Positions 1 through 7,975 of a stretch of 64,000 nt of DNA are shown in pieces (the first letter of the stretch is position 1; every line of letters begins with the position of its first letter). The translations under genes and the position numbers were made by a program. The DNA comes from Lachnospiraceae bacterium UBA4364. GTDB lineage: Bacteria; Bacillota; Clostridia; Lachnospirales; Lachnospiraceae. The notes below the pieces were generated by a model that did no database searches, was not told where the DNA came from, and worked only from the letters and a program-made list of their open reading frames with translations. The stretch lies in NCBI GenBank assembly GCA_002393955.1, contig DGSK01000067.1, positions 256 through 64,255 of the forward strand, given 5' to 3'.

Positions 1-138
1 GGAGATATGGACGGGCTCGTAAAGTATCTTCGAAAATGTCGATGTGATCTGGTGGAGGAAATGCACGACAGTCAGAGGAAGGTTGATAGGATGGACTATC
101 TGATCAGGCAGGCACAAAAAGAAGCGGATAAACAGTAA
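1..138 (+). CDS. C-terminal end of a probable MerR-family regulator (partial)
   Basis: Only the last 45 codons are in the window; the frame is open from base 1 and stops at 136-138. The tail is charged and helical, with hydrophobic spacing like the C-terminal dimerisation helix of MerR-family activators (segment LVEEMHDSQRKVDRMDYLI). The DNA-binding part would lie upstream, so the family call is inference. It ends 23 bases before the alpha/beta hydrolase gene on the same strand, so it could regulate that gene. Confidence 0.5.
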   Translation, partial: GDMDGLVKYLRKCRCDLVEEMHDSQRKVDRMDYLIRQAQKEADKQ

Positions 139-161
139 TCAAGAGAACGGAGGATGCAATC

Positions 162-1160
162 ATGATCAAAAAGGAAGAACTGAAACTGGTAACTGAATGG
201 GACAAAACATTCCCTAAAAGCGATAAGGTAGACCACAGCAAGGTGACCTTTGTGAACCGGTATGGGATAACACTTGCAGCAGATATGTATGTACCAAAGG
301 ATAAAGAGGGCAGGCTTCCCGCAATCGCAGTATGCGGTCCCTTTGGTGCAGTTAAGGAGCAGTGCAGTGGATTGTATGCGCAGACCATGGCAGAGAGAGG
401 GTTTTTAACAATAGCGTTTGATCCTTCTTTTACCGGAGAAAGTGGCGGGAACGTTAGATATATGGCTTCCCCGGATATCAATACTGAGGATTTCATGGCA
501 GCGGTTGACTTTCTTTCCCTGAATGACAGAGTTGATCCTGACAGGATCGGAATCCTTGGCATTTGTGGATGGGGCGGAATGGCGATCAATACGGCGGCAC
601 TTGATACGAGAATAAAGGCAACCGTGGCATCCACCATGTATGATATGACCAGGGTGAACGCAAAAGGTTACTTTGACAGTGAGGACAGTGAAGAGGCACG
701 TTATGAGAAGAAGAAAGCTATGTGTGCTCAGAGACTGGAGGATTTAAAATCGGGTGATTATAAGCTTGGCGGCGGCGTGGTCGATCCGCTTCCGGAGGAC
801 GCACCTTTCTTTGTTAAGGACTACTATGACTACTACAAAACCGATAGAGGATATCATAAGAGAAGCCTTAACTCTAACGGTGGATGGAATGTCATCGGAT
901 GTGAGTCTTTCATAAACCAGCCCATCCTGAAATATTCAAACGAGATCAGAAGTGCAGTGCTTCTTATCCACGGAGAAAAAGCTCATTCGTGCTATTTCTC
1001 AAAGGATGCCTATGCTGATATGACAAAGGACAGCAAGTATGCGGATAACAAGGAACTAATGATCATTCCTGATGCCGTACATACCGATCTTTATGACGGT
1101 GGTGATAAGGATTATATTCCGTTTGATAAATTAGAGAAGTTCTTTACTGAGAACATGTAA
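162..1160 (+). CDS. Alpha/beta hydrolase lacking the usual nucleophile serine
   Basis: A 332-residue cytoplasmic protein with no signal peptide. The N-terminal strand LPAIAVCGPFGAVKEQ, the nucleophile-elbow region GILGICGWGG (about residues 130-139) and a late histidine in PDAVHTDLYDG mark it as an alpha/beta hydrolase related to YcjY/dienelactone-hydrolase-like proteins. In related proteins the elbow is usually read as C-G-S-G-G; here tryptophan 137 occupies the serine position, although Cys135 could be an alternative nucleophile. The substrate is unknown. The ATG follows a GGAGG-like site. A 20-residue piece of a second copy survives at 7501-7605. Confidence 0.8.
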   Translation: MIKKEELKLVTEWDKTFPKSDKVDHSKVTFVNRYGITLAADMYVPKDKEGRLPAIAVCGPFGAVKEQCSGLYAQTMAERGFLTIAFDPSFTGESGGNVRYMASPDINTEDFMAAVDFLSLNDRVDPDRIGILGICGWGGMAINTAALDTRIKATVASTMYDMTRVNAKGYFDSEDSEEARYEKKKAMCAQRLEDLKSGDYKLGGGVVDPLPEDAPFFVKDYYDYYKTDRGYHKRSLNSNGGWNVIGCESFINQPILKYSNEIRSAVLLIHGEKAHSCYFSKDAYADMTKDSKYADNKELMIIPDAVHTDLYDGGDKDYIPFDKLEKFFTENM

Positions 1161-1216
1161 TTGCTTTTTGTATGGCGGATACCATCGTATACGGGGTATC
1201 TGCCATTATATTATGA

Positions 1217-1594
1217 CTAAAGAAGGAAAGGGAATATTGTCATGGTAAAGGTGACGGCGAATGTTCACAAAAGGATGATATGTCAGAAATATACGTGCTG
1301 CTTCGTGATGCGGATATGCTGGTTCTTGCTTCTCCGATCTATTACCACAATGTATCAGGACAGCTTAAGTGCGTGATCGACCGTTTCTATGCGTTATTGT
1401 ATCCGAAGGCGCCGGGAAGACTGAAGAAAGTAGCCATGTTTTTGGCCTCCGGTGATCCCGATATGTATGACGGAGCCAAATTCTCTTATGACGGAGACTT
1501 CCTCGGATATCTTGGACTTGAGGATATGGGGATTTTTACGAATCATGACAAGGGAGTTATGGAAAAGATCAGTGAGATGGTACAGAGGATGTGA
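1217..1594 (+). pseudogene. Flavodoxin-like NAD(P)H:FMN oxidoreductase, 5'-truncated remnant
   Basis: Homology runs from about base 1238 (Cys-His-Gly-Lys-Gly-Asp-Gly-Glu-Cys then SQKDDM) through ADMLVLASPIYYHN to the stop at 1594. This is the middle and C-terminal half of a flavodoxin_2/FMN-reductase-type protein. The N-terminal flavin-phosphate loop (normally a NGSPR motif) is absent, and the frame is closed by a TGA at 1214-1216. A 104-residue protein could be made from the ATG at 1280, but it would lack the flavin site. It lies in a run of remnants between two intact genes. Confidence 0.7.
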
Positions 1595-1623
1595 TGGGAT
1601 GAAAAGAGGAAACAAAAAAAGTA

Positions 1624-1807
1624 ATGCTTAACAGCGGATATGAAATGCCAATCATGGGGCTTGGAAAGAGGCATTGTGGTCATACCGGGATCTGGAAATC
1701 CGGATCATATAAAAGAGAATCTCGATCTGTTCGGATTTGAACTGACAGAAGATGAAATGGAGCAGATTTCGGTGTTGGATCGAAACGAAAAGCATGACTG
1801 GTATTGA
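1624..1807 (+). pseudogene. Aldo/keto reductase with its middle deleted
   Basis: The start MLNSGYEMPIMGLG (1624-1665) is a typical aldo/keto reductase N-terminus. After about base 1667 the frame shifts and the text becomes RGIVVIPGSGNPDHIKENL and then ELTEDEMEQISVLD, the typical C-terminal cofactor-binding end of the same family. The roughly 200 residues carrying the catalytic Asp-Tyr-Lys-His set are missing. Both ends are kept, so this is an internal deletion, not simple truncation. Confidence 0.8.
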
Positions 1808-2137
1808 TTGATATATTTATCAGGCAAAGTCAGACCGAAGGATAATGCGGGTCAGATGCTTATTTCGTGCTTGATGAGGCAACCGGAGAATACATATGGA
1901 AATGTCCGCGATACAAGCAGGCAAAGGAAAAGTTTGGAAAAGCATAGGGTTAAATAAAGCGGCGGTGAAGAGTCAAAAGAGATTCCCCACCGCTGTTTTA
2001 TTTGCTGAGAGAACTTGCCCAAATGTGGCTGATCTGAATTGTTTAATATTCTATGAATTCTTTCAAAAAAGAAAAAAGCCGTATAAATGGAGAAAAAACA
2101 CAGATATTATTAAAAATCTCCAAATATAAAGCAAATA
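1808..2137. other. Gene-poor stretch with a possible C-terminal remnant
   Basis: A 33-codon open piece at 1846-1947 reads FVLDEATGEYIWKC followed by a lysine-rich end, which looks like the tail of a lost protein that I cannot name. The plus-strand frame starting at 1896 is AT-rich and has no recognisable domain, so I do not call it a gene. The region ends at the promoter of the ATPase gene. Confidence 0.3.
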
Positions 2138-2166
2138 TTGACTGTAATTGGCGGACATGATACAAT
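2138..2166 (+). promoter_or_regulatory. Sigma-A-like promoter for the ATPase gene
   Basis: TTGACT at 2138-2143, a 17-base spacer, and TACAAT at 2161-2166. The predicted start of transcription is about 30 bases before the ATG at 2203, leaving room for the AAGGAGA ribosome site. Confidence 0.7.
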
Positions 2167-2202
2167 CTGTCTTGTGAAAAGCTTTATACAAGGAGACTGC
2201 AT

Positions 2203-3621
2203 ATGGCCATTATAGGGCGAAAAGAAGAAATCAGAGAATTAGAAAAGTGTGAAAAATCAAAAAAATCGGAACTGATATGTGTATATGGCAGAAGGCGTGT
2301 TGGGAAAACATATCTTGTTGAACAGACATATGCGGATTATTTTGCGTTTCGTGCAACCGGAGTAGAAAGCGGCAATACACGCACACAGTTAAAATCTTTT
2401 AAGCAGAGGCTTGAGGAAGCCGGAGATAAAGAAAAACGCATTCCGGCAAACTGGTTTGAGGCATTCTCGAGACTTGAGAAGGTTTTATCTGCGGAGGAAA
2501 CAAAACGTTCTGTTCATGGAAAGAAAATAGTTTTTTTTGATGAATTCCCGTGGTTCGCAACTGCAAGATCAGATTTTTTGGAGGCATTTGGAGAGTTTTG
2601 GAACAGATGTGGAACAGTTAATAGAGATTATGTATTCATAATATGTGGAAGTGCGACTTCTTGGATCATAAAAAATGTTTTAGAAGATTCAGGAAGCCTG
2701 TATGACAGAGTTACAAGCCAAATATTCCTGCGCCCGTTTTCGCTCAAGGAAACAGAAATGTATATGCAGGACAGAGAGTTTGGGTGGTCGCGAAGACAAA
2801 TAGCAGAATGTCAGATGGTATTTGGCGGGTTGCCATATTTTTTTAGCCTGTTGAATCCGGATGAGAGTCTGAATTGGAATATTGACGCATTGATATTCAA
2901 GCCTCACGCTTTACTGCGTCATGAATCAAAGAAACTTCTGGAGGCAACGCTAAAAAAGTCGGCGGCATATAATACTATACTGGAATGCCTGTCTTCCCAT
3001 CTTTATGGTATGACAAAAGCGGAGTGCTTTGAAAGTCTGGATATATCTCAAGGAACATTTTCCAGGGCTGTGGATGACCTGGTGAAATGCGGATATGTGC
3101 ATGAGAGTGTAGATAATTATTCGAAAGGGCATCCATTAAGGCTGCAGCTTGTGGATCCGTTTTTGCTCTTTCATTATAAATTCCTGACCAATGGCATATC
3201 TGAAAAGACAAGATTTGAATATTTTAAGAGCGACACCGGAAAGTATACGAATTGGCGTGGACATGCTTTTGAGATACTTTGCATGTATCATATAGATAGC
3301 ATTAAGAATGCTTTGGGTATATCGGGAGTACAAACTAACGAGTATGCATGGGTCAGCGAAAAAAATGAAGCTCAGATAGACTTGTGCATAGAACGGGATG
3401 ACGGGATAATAAACCTCTGTGAAGAAAAATATACTGATACTGCATTTTCTGTCAGCCCGGAATATGAAAAAAATTTATTAAAAAAGAGGGATATTTATCG
3501 TAAAGAAACTAAAACTGATAAGTCACTTAAAATTGTGGTTATATCAGCTGAGAATATAGCGGGAAAAGCCAATACGGAACATATTGCAAGAGTCTTGACA
3601 TTAGATGATTTGTTTATATAG
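2203..3621 (+). CDS. AAA-family ATPase with DUF234-type, nuclease-like C-terminus
   Basis: A 472-residue protein. The N-terminus has a Walker A loop in YGRRRVGKTYL and a Walker B in KIVFFDEFPW, followed by a sensor-like IICGSATSW. The middle has a winged-helix-like segment (about 255-310). The C-terminus, with IDLCIER then INLCEEKYT, matches the D...ExK pattern of PD-(D/E)xK-fold domains seen in DUF234 ATPases. Such proteins are common as single accessory genes; roles in mobile-element defence or toxin-like function are suspected, not proven. It has its own promoter, and a remnant of a different ATPase follows immediately. Confidence 0.8.
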   Translation: MAIIGRKEEIRELEKCEKSKKSELICVYGRRRVGKTYLVEQTYADYFAFRATGVESGNTRTQLKSFKQRLEEAGDKEKRIPANWFEAFSRLEKVLSAEETKRSVHGKKIVFFDEFPWFATARSDFLEAFGEFWNRCGTVNRDYVFIICGSATSWIIKNVLEDSGSLYDRVTSQIFLRPFSLKETEMYMQDREFGWSRRQIAECQMVFGGLPYFFSLLNPDESLNWNIDALIFKPHALLRHESKKLLEATLKKSAAYNTILECLSSHLYGMTKAECFESLDISQGTFSRAVDDLVKCGYVHESVDNYSKGHPLRLQLVDPFLLFHYKFLTNGISEKTRFEYFKSDTGKYTNWRGHAFEILCMYHIDSIKNALGISGVQTNEYAWVSEKNEAQIDLCIERDDGIINLCEEKYTDTAFSVSPEYEKNLLKKRDIYRKETKTDKSLKIVVISAENIAGKANTEHIARVLTLDDLFI

Positions 3622-3779
3622 GCGGTATTGATACAGAAGATCGTGAATACAAACCGTTGGAGAATATTAAGGATAACTATCCCAAATATGTGGTGACAAG
3701 AAATGATATGATTCAGCAGCGCAATGGGATTATCCATGTAAATATGGGGCAATTTATGATAGAAGGAAAATCCTTTTAA
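3621..3779 (+). pseudogene. C-terminal remnant of a DUF4143-type ATPase
   Basis: The open frame continues straight out of the previous stop codon in another phase and reads GIDTEDREYKPLENIKDNYP, then KYVVTRND and a final NGIIHVNMGQFMIEG. This is the usual tail of bacterial ATPases with a C-terminal DUF4143 domain. The ATPase core and most of DUF4143 are absent and no start is available. It suggests one ATPase replaced or recombined with another at this site. Confidence 0.7.
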
Positions 3780-3810
3780 GTTATGCCGGAATATAATGTG
3801 GTAAGGAATT

Positions 3811-4347
3811 ATGCTTGAGATTTCGTATACACAGATGTTTCTTTTTATAACTCTGATATGGGTACTTGTGAGGTCTGCGATTGCAATCGGGTGTAAGAAT
3901 ATTTCAGTGAAACGCGAACTACAGATGCTCCTTGTGTATATATGTCTTGTGGTAATAGCAAGATTTGTTTATTTCCCTTTACATTATGTTGATGGTAAAA
4001 TCGGTAGCCTTACGATTGGTTATACAGCCAGCCAGACTGATATGATAAGTCTCATTCCGTTTTTCTTTCTTGTTGATCGGTATGATGGCTGGCTGATCAA
4101 CATAATTGGAAATATAGCTATGTTCATTCCTGTAGGAATAGTATGGCCTGTCTGTTTCTCAAAGCTGGACAGTATCAAAAAAACTGTATTTGCAGGTATG
4201 GCGTTTATACTGTTTATCGAGCTGTCTCAGCTGCTATGCCCGGGAAGACATACAGATATTGATGACCTGATATTAAACACAAGTGGAGTTTTAATCGGAG
4301 CCTGTATTATATTTGCAATACGAAAACGCCGCAATGAATATGAATAA
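3811..4347 (+). CDS. VanZ-family membrane protein
   Basis: 178 residues with about four membrane segments (near 5-25, 38-57, 92-115 and 125-168). The patterns NIIGNIAMFIPVGIV and ELSQLLCPGRHTDIDDLILN are the conserved core of VanZ-like proteins. The original VanZ lowers teicoplanin sensitivity, but most family members have no known function. A weak ribosome site (AAGGAA) precedes the ATG. No van genes are nearby, so resistance cannot be inferred. Confidence 0.85.
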   Translation: MLEISYTQMFLFITLIWVLVRSAIAIGCKNISVKRELQMLLVYICLVVIARFVYFPLHYVDGKIGSLTIGYTASQTDMISLIPFFFLVDRYDGWLINIIGNIAMFIPVGIVWPVCFSKLDSIKKTVFAGMAFILFIELSQLLCPGRHTDIDDLILNTSGVLIGACIIFAIRKRRNEYE

Positions 4348-4510
4348 ATATATGAACGGCTACTCACTTTAAACACCGTTATGTGAAAACAAATAATATT
4401 GAGCATAACAGTATCGGAATAGATGTTAAAAGTGATAGATCTGCAGATGAGGCTGGAGATATGATGGTATAATACATTGGAAGGATAACAGAGGATAGAA
4501 GACGTATTTT
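4348..4510. other. Intergenic stretch with a possible remnant
   Basis: No gene recognised. A short open run at about 4375-4474 (containing NNIEHNSIGIDVKSD) ends in TAA and could be the tail of a lost gene. The next gene's promoter lies at the 3' end of this stretch. Confidence 0.3.
4465..4473 (+). promoter_or_regulatory. Extended -10 promoter before the DUF554 locus
   Basis: TG-G-TATAAT at 4465-4473, a perfect -10 with the TGn extension. No convincing -35 is seen. It lies 38 bases upstream of the ATG at 4511. Confidence 0.5.
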
Positions 4511-5085
4511 ATGATAGGTTTAGGAACAATAATTAATACGGCAGCAATTATCGTCGGAGGAATAATTGGTCATTTTACCGGAAAACTGTTTAAGCAGGAA
4601 CAGCAGGCAGCACTTAATAAGTCATGTGGAATAAGTGTGCTGTTTATTGCCATAGCCGGAGCAATGCAGGGAATGCTGCATATTGATGCCGGCGCCGTAG
4701 TCAGCGGAAAATCCATGCTGGTTGTACTTTGTCTTGCAATCGGTACAATCATAGGAGAACTGATCGGAATAGAAAAGGGATTTGAAAGATTTGGAGAATG
4801 GCTGAAGATTTCATAATCATAGCGGTGATGACCTCTTCGCTTGGAAAGGGATGTGTTTTTTCAGCTATACCGGTTCTTGTATTTGAAGGAATTATAACGT
4901 TATTCGCCAGACTTGTTTCTCCCGTCATGACAGATATGGCAATAGCCTATCTTTCGCTAATCGGTTCTATTTTGATATTCTGTGTAGGTGTAAATCTTGT
5001 TTGGGGTAAGACTATACGAGTGGCTAATATGCTTCCGGCTGTGATTCTCGCAGTAATTGCAGCATATATACCATGGACATTTTAA
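4511..5085 (+). pseudogene. DUF554 (YdfK-like) membrane protein with internal deletion and frame change
   Basis: The first part (4511-4816, 101 residues, beginning MIGLGTIINTAAIIVGG) is a normal DUF554 N-terminus and ends at ...FGEWLK. The second part (open from 4798 in another frame, 95 residues) begins at DFIIIAVMTSSLGKGC and runs to the normal C-terminus with GSILIFCVGVNLVWGK. An intact protein of this family has roughly 50 further residues between these blocks. The junction is near base 4808. Both halves would still insert in the membrane, but a functional full-length transporter-like protein is unlikely. Confidence 0.8.
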
Positions 5086-5149
5086 GAAAACCAAGATAAT
5101 GTACTCTTTACAGTAAAGAAAACGTAGATATGAAAAGGAGGTCGAACGA

Positions 5150-5776
5150 ATGAATAAAGTGCTCATCTTAAACGGAAGCCCGCATCAACACGGTTGTACG
5201 GCGGCTGCACTTGATGAAATGATCAAAGTGTTTGAAGAAGAAGGAATTGGAACAGAACTGATCCAGGTGGGGACAAAAGATATCAGAGGCTGCATATCCT
5301 GTAACAAATGCAGCGAAGCAGGAAAGTGTGTGTTTGATGATCTCGTAAATGAAGTCGCACCAAAGTTTGAAGAAGCAGAGGGTCTGGTTGTGGGAAGCCC
5401 TGTATACTATGGATCTCCAAATGGGAATATTATTTCCTTCCTGGACAGGCTATTCTACAGCACACATTTTTCAAAACACATGAAGGTGGGAGCTGCAGTG
5501 GTAAGCTGCAGAAGAGGAGGCAATACAGCAAGCTTTGATGTGCTGAACAAATACTTTACCATCAGCGGTATGCCGGTAGCGTCGTCGACTTATTGGAACC
5601 AGGTACATGGCTTTACCGCGGATGATGTCAAAAAAGATCTGGAGGGACTTCAGACCATGAGAAACCTTGCGCGGAATATGAGCTTTATGATCAAGGCTTT
5701 TTCTGATGCAAAGGTGAAATATGGTTATCCGGAAGTTGAGAGTGGATGCTTCACCAGTTTCCCGGATGGCAAGTGA
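5150..5776 (+). CDS. Flavodoxin-family NAD(P)H-dependent oxidoreductase
   Basis: 208 residues of the flavodoxin_2/NADPH-dependent FMN reductase type. The flavin-phosphate loop LNGSPHQHGCTAAA is at residues 6-19, a CISCNKC cysteine cluster at about 48-54, and EGLVVGSPVYYGSPNG is the typical isoalloxazine-side loop. It probably reduces quinones or other small electron acceptors using FMN. An ideal AAAAGGAGGT site precedes the ATG. The C-terminal end butts directly onto an acyltransferase remnant, but the protein length is normal. Confidence 0.85.
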   Translation: MNKVLILNGSPHQHGCTAAALDEMIKVFEEEGIGTELIQVGTKDIRGCISCNKCSEAGKCVFDDLVNEVAPKFEEAEGLVVGSPVYYGSPNGNIISFLDRLFYSTHFSKHMKVGAAVVSCRRGGNTASFDVLNKYFTISGMPVASSTYWNQVHGFTADDVKKDLEGLQTMRNLARNMSFMIKAFSDAKVKYGYPEVESGCFTSFPDGK

Positions 5777-5973
5777 TCAGTGAGCCTCGCAAAATAGTTG
5801 GAAGTAATTCTCCCGTGGTTTTGATCATTGCAAAGCCAGGACTCCTACCTGCGCCTGTATGCTACATTTTAAGCCTTGTGGCAGGATTTGTTTTCGGATA
5901 CGGTCTATATGCCATTATTTCACGGATTCAGTTTTTCAGGTGGGCAGTGCTGGGAATTAAAAAGGAGAAATAA
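5776..5973 (+). pseudogene. C-terminal remnant of an acyltransferase-3-like membrane protein
   Basis: In a different frame from the oxidoreductase, the text AKPGLLPAPVCYILSLVAGF followed by YGLYAIISRIQFFRWAVLG and a lysine-rich end matches the last membrane helix and tail of acyltransferase_3-type proteins. No start codon or catalytic His region remains. The 5' border is uncertain by tens of bases. Confidence 0.5.
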
Positions 5974-6127
5974 GCTATGTTCATCCTATAGGTCTTTATC
6001 TTTTGGCCTAATTCCTTAATATATTGTTGATAATTTTTTTGTTGTTTGTTTTAACAAGCCATTTCTGTCTGCATAATGGTTATATTGGATACTATTACGA
6101 CAATAATGTTTATTTAAAAATGGAATC

Positions 6128-6155
6128 TTGACAAAATGCTGGATTCTCATAAAGG
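6128..6155 (+). promoter_or_regulatory. Promoter for the histidine phosphatase gene
   Basis: TTGACA at 6128-6133, a 16-base spacer and a weak TAAAGG at 6150-6155. Its position makes the ATG at 6136 an unlikely start and favours the GTG at 6181. Confidence 0.45.
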
Positions 6156-6180
6156 ATACAACAAGAGGGGGAGAGTTAGC

Positions 6181-6717
6181 GTGAGGGTAGTTATGATAAG
6201 ACATGCGGAAGTGGACTTTTGCTGGAGCAGGCGATGTACATCGGAAATGTTTGATTCAGAGTGCAGAAAATATGATCTTTCTCCGATCAGGAATGCGTTA
6301 TATGACATTCCGCAGACCATATATCAGAAAATATATGTCAGCGAATTGTCCAGAAGTCATGATACAGCTAAAATACTGTTTCCGGGTGGAGAATACTCTG
6401 AATCCGGGCTTATAAATGAAGTTCCGCTTAAATCGAGTCTTGATACAAAAATGAACATACCGCTGTGGTTTTGGAATCTTACGGGACGTTTGCAGTGGCT
6501 TTTCAATTGCAGAAGGCAGGCTGAAGGACGCAGACAAACGATAGAACGGGCAAAAGAGTTTGCAGAATTGATCGGAAATGATGACATGGATGTAGCTGTT
6601 GTCACACACGGATTCTATATGCATACATTGTTACAGGAGATGAAAAAAGCGGGATTCAGGATGACGAAATCTTCCATGAAGTTTAAGAACGGGGAATATG
6701 TAATTGCGGAAAAATAG
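6181..6717 (+). CDS. Histidine phosphatase (phosphoglycerate-mutase-like) family protein
   Basis: 178 residues from a GTG start that follows a GAGGGGGAG ribosome site; an upstream ATG at 6136 lies inside the promoter and is rejected. The motif VVMIRHAEVDF near the N-terminus is the RH(G/A)E catalytic histidine loop, and VAVVTHGFYMHTLL supplies the second histidine. The YVSELSRSHDTAKIL segment is the usual acid/arginine region. The substrate is unknown. A second, more typical paralogue lies at 9101-9628. Confidence 0.8.
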   Translation: MRVVMIRHAEVDFCWSRRCTSEMFDSECRKYDLSPIRNALYDIPQTIYQKIYVSELSRSHDTAKILFPGGEYSESGLINEVPLKSSLDTKMNIPLWFWNLTGRLQWLFNCRRQAEGRRQTIERAKEFAELIGNDDMDVAVVTHGFYMHTLLQEMKKAGFRMTKSSMKFKNGEYVIAEK

Positions 6718-6844
6718 AAGCAGTTATCGTTATTGATCTTCAAAAGGATTATTTATGGGAGTTGGTTTCTCAATTGGAGGGACTGAGGGTGCTGAGTTAT
6801 ATGAGGGATTGGATGTGGTATCTGACTTTTTGGCGCAGAGATAA
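6717..6844 (+). pseudogene. Remnant of an isochorismatase-like cysteine hydrolase
   Basis: EAVIVIDLQKDYLWE (6717-6761) resembles the N-terminal strand with catalytic Asp of the cysteine hydrolase family. After a frame change, GVGFSIGGTEGAELYEGLDV resembles the mid-protein conserved GTxGAEL block. The catalytic Lys and Cys regions are missing. It is another case of blocks being kept with material between them lost. Confidence 0.45.
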
Positions 6845-6984
6845 TGGTAAATGATCGGAAGGCTGCGCAAAAGCTATACCCTGATCTGGTGATCGAACCG
6901 GCAGCTTTGGAACAGATCATGATCTTCTACGTAAACAGGATCGTAGCCGTGGTGATGCTGGGAGCATGCAGAAAGAAGAAATGA
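6844..6984 (+). other. Short open frame of unknown origin, probably a remnant
   Basis: A 46-codon frame (ATG at 6844, stop at 6982-6984) with the text KLYPDLVIEPAALEQIM. It has no ribosome site and follows the hydrolase remnant directly. I do not recognise the family and doubt it is expressed. Confidence 0.25.
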
Positions 6985-6997
6985 AGGAAATATAATA

Positions 6998-7504
6998 ATG
7001 CGTGAATATATATTGCTTTTACCAATTCTGTTTATATTTCATGATATGGAAGAAATCATAGGATTCGGATGGTTTTTTAGAAATAATCCGGATATATTTG
7101 AAAGATTCCCGAGGATTACCAAGGCATACAAAGATTATACAACTGCGGGGATGGCACTTGCGGTATATGAAGAGTTCATTCCTTTTTTCGGGATCAGTCT
7201 TTTGGCATATTATTTTGGAAATGATGTGCTTTATACCGTATGGTTTGGTTTGTTCATTTCGCTGGCAGCACATTTTTTGATACATATCGGACAGAGCATC
7301 TATATAAAGAAATATATTCCGTCTTTGATTACAAGTATCATATGTCTGCCGATAGCAGCAGTCATTTTGATATGCAGTTCTAAGTATATAGTTTTCAGCT
7401 TGTCGACTGTCCTGCTTATAGCAGGCAGCATTCTGTTAATGATAGCTAATCTGAGATTTGCGCATTGGCTTATGCATAGATTTGGAAAGCAGCTGGGAAT
7501 ATGA
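6998..7504 (+). CDS. HXXEE-domain membrane protein
   Basis: 168 residues, mostly membrane-spanning (about 5-18, 60-75, 85-100, 107-127 and 130-150). It carries the family signature FHDMEEI (H-x-x-E-E) near residue 15 and matching E and H residues in YEEFIPF and AAHFLIHIG, the pattern expected of a membrane-embedded metal site. The biochemical function is not known. The ATG is preceded by GAAGGAAA. Its stop overlaps a hydrolase fragment. Confidence 0.8.
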   Translation: MREYILLLPILFIFHDMEEIIGFGWFFRNNPDIFERFPRITKAYKDYTTAGMALAVYEEFIPFFGISLLAYYFGNDVLYTVWFGLFISLAAHFLIHIGQSIYIKKYIPSLITSIICLPIAAVILICSSKYIVFSLSTVLLIAGSILLMIANLRFAHWLMHRFGKQLGI

Positions 7505-7605
7505 GTATAAAGACCGCGATAAGAAAGTTTCCGGCCATTGCAGTATGCGGACCTTTTGGTGCAGCAGCGGAGACCAAGGATGCGTATGTTTTTGTAATGT
7601 CCTGA
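7501..7605 (+). pseudogene. Fragment of a second copy of the alpha/beta hydrolase
   Basis: A 34-codon frame starting in an ATGA overlap with the HXXEE stop. It contains KFPAIAVCGPFGAAAET, almost the same as residues 52-66 of the hydrolase at 162-1160, then ends. Only this strand-loop region survives. It shows that the hydrolase family was duplicated in or around this region. Confidence 0.65.
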
Positions 7606-7658
7606 TGAATAACGCCTATTCTCGTTCCCCATAAATAGACTTCAGCGGTATCATTCAT
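7594..7658 (-). pseudogene. HipA toxin remnant (first ~21 codons)
   Basis: On the minus strand MNDTAEVYLWGTRIGVIHQD matches the very start of HipA kinases. It is translationally coupled to the upstream HipB-like gene by an ATGA overlap. After about 21 codons the sequence runs into the antisense of the hydrolase fragment, so roughly 400 residues, including the kinase core, are absent. Confidence 0.7.
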
Positions 7659-7975
7659 GATTCATCCCCCCACTTAAAACCATTCTTTACAGATTTTTTC
7701 CGTACGCGCCTGTTCTTGTTATCTGACTTTTCCAAGTAAAAACTAGGCCTTTTAGTTTGATCAGGAACCAGAAGATCTATATTCTCTCCAAGATCCAATG
7801 CCAGGAGAATCTTAAACAAATTCTCAAGCTGCACAGATTCTCCCTGTTCCAGCCTGGAAATGCTTCTCTTAGAGACCCCTGATTTATCTTCAAGGTCCTG
7901 CTGAGACATTTCCTTCATAATCCTATAGAAAAAAAGTGTGAAAACACCTAGCACTTTCTTCAGGCTATGTATCAA
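7655..7975 (-). CDS. HipB-like XRE-family regulator (antitoxin left without toxin)
   Basis: 106 residues. A helix-turn-helix is clear in MSQQDLEDKSGVSKRSISRL, followed by EQGESVQLENLFKILLALDL. The basic C-terminal tail is typical of HipB-type proteins that bind DNA and hold HipA. The start given overlaps the end of the DUF5131 gene by 11 bases; an internal ATG at MKEMSQ is possible but would cut the first helix. Only the beginning of hipA follows, so it is probably now a stand-alone repressor or decaying. Confidence 0.75.
   Translation of the reverse strand: MIHSLKKVLGVFTLFFYRIMKEMSQQDLEDKSGVSKRSISRLEQGESVQLENLFKILLALDLGENIDLLVPDQTKRPSFYLEKSDNKNRRVRKKSVKNGFKWGDES

Noticed and set aside
6136..6180. 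Longer N-terminus for the first histidine phosphatase
   Set aside because: The ATG at 6136 overlaps the spacer of the TTGACA promoter; the GTG at 6181 has a GAGGGGGAG site and the family starts there.
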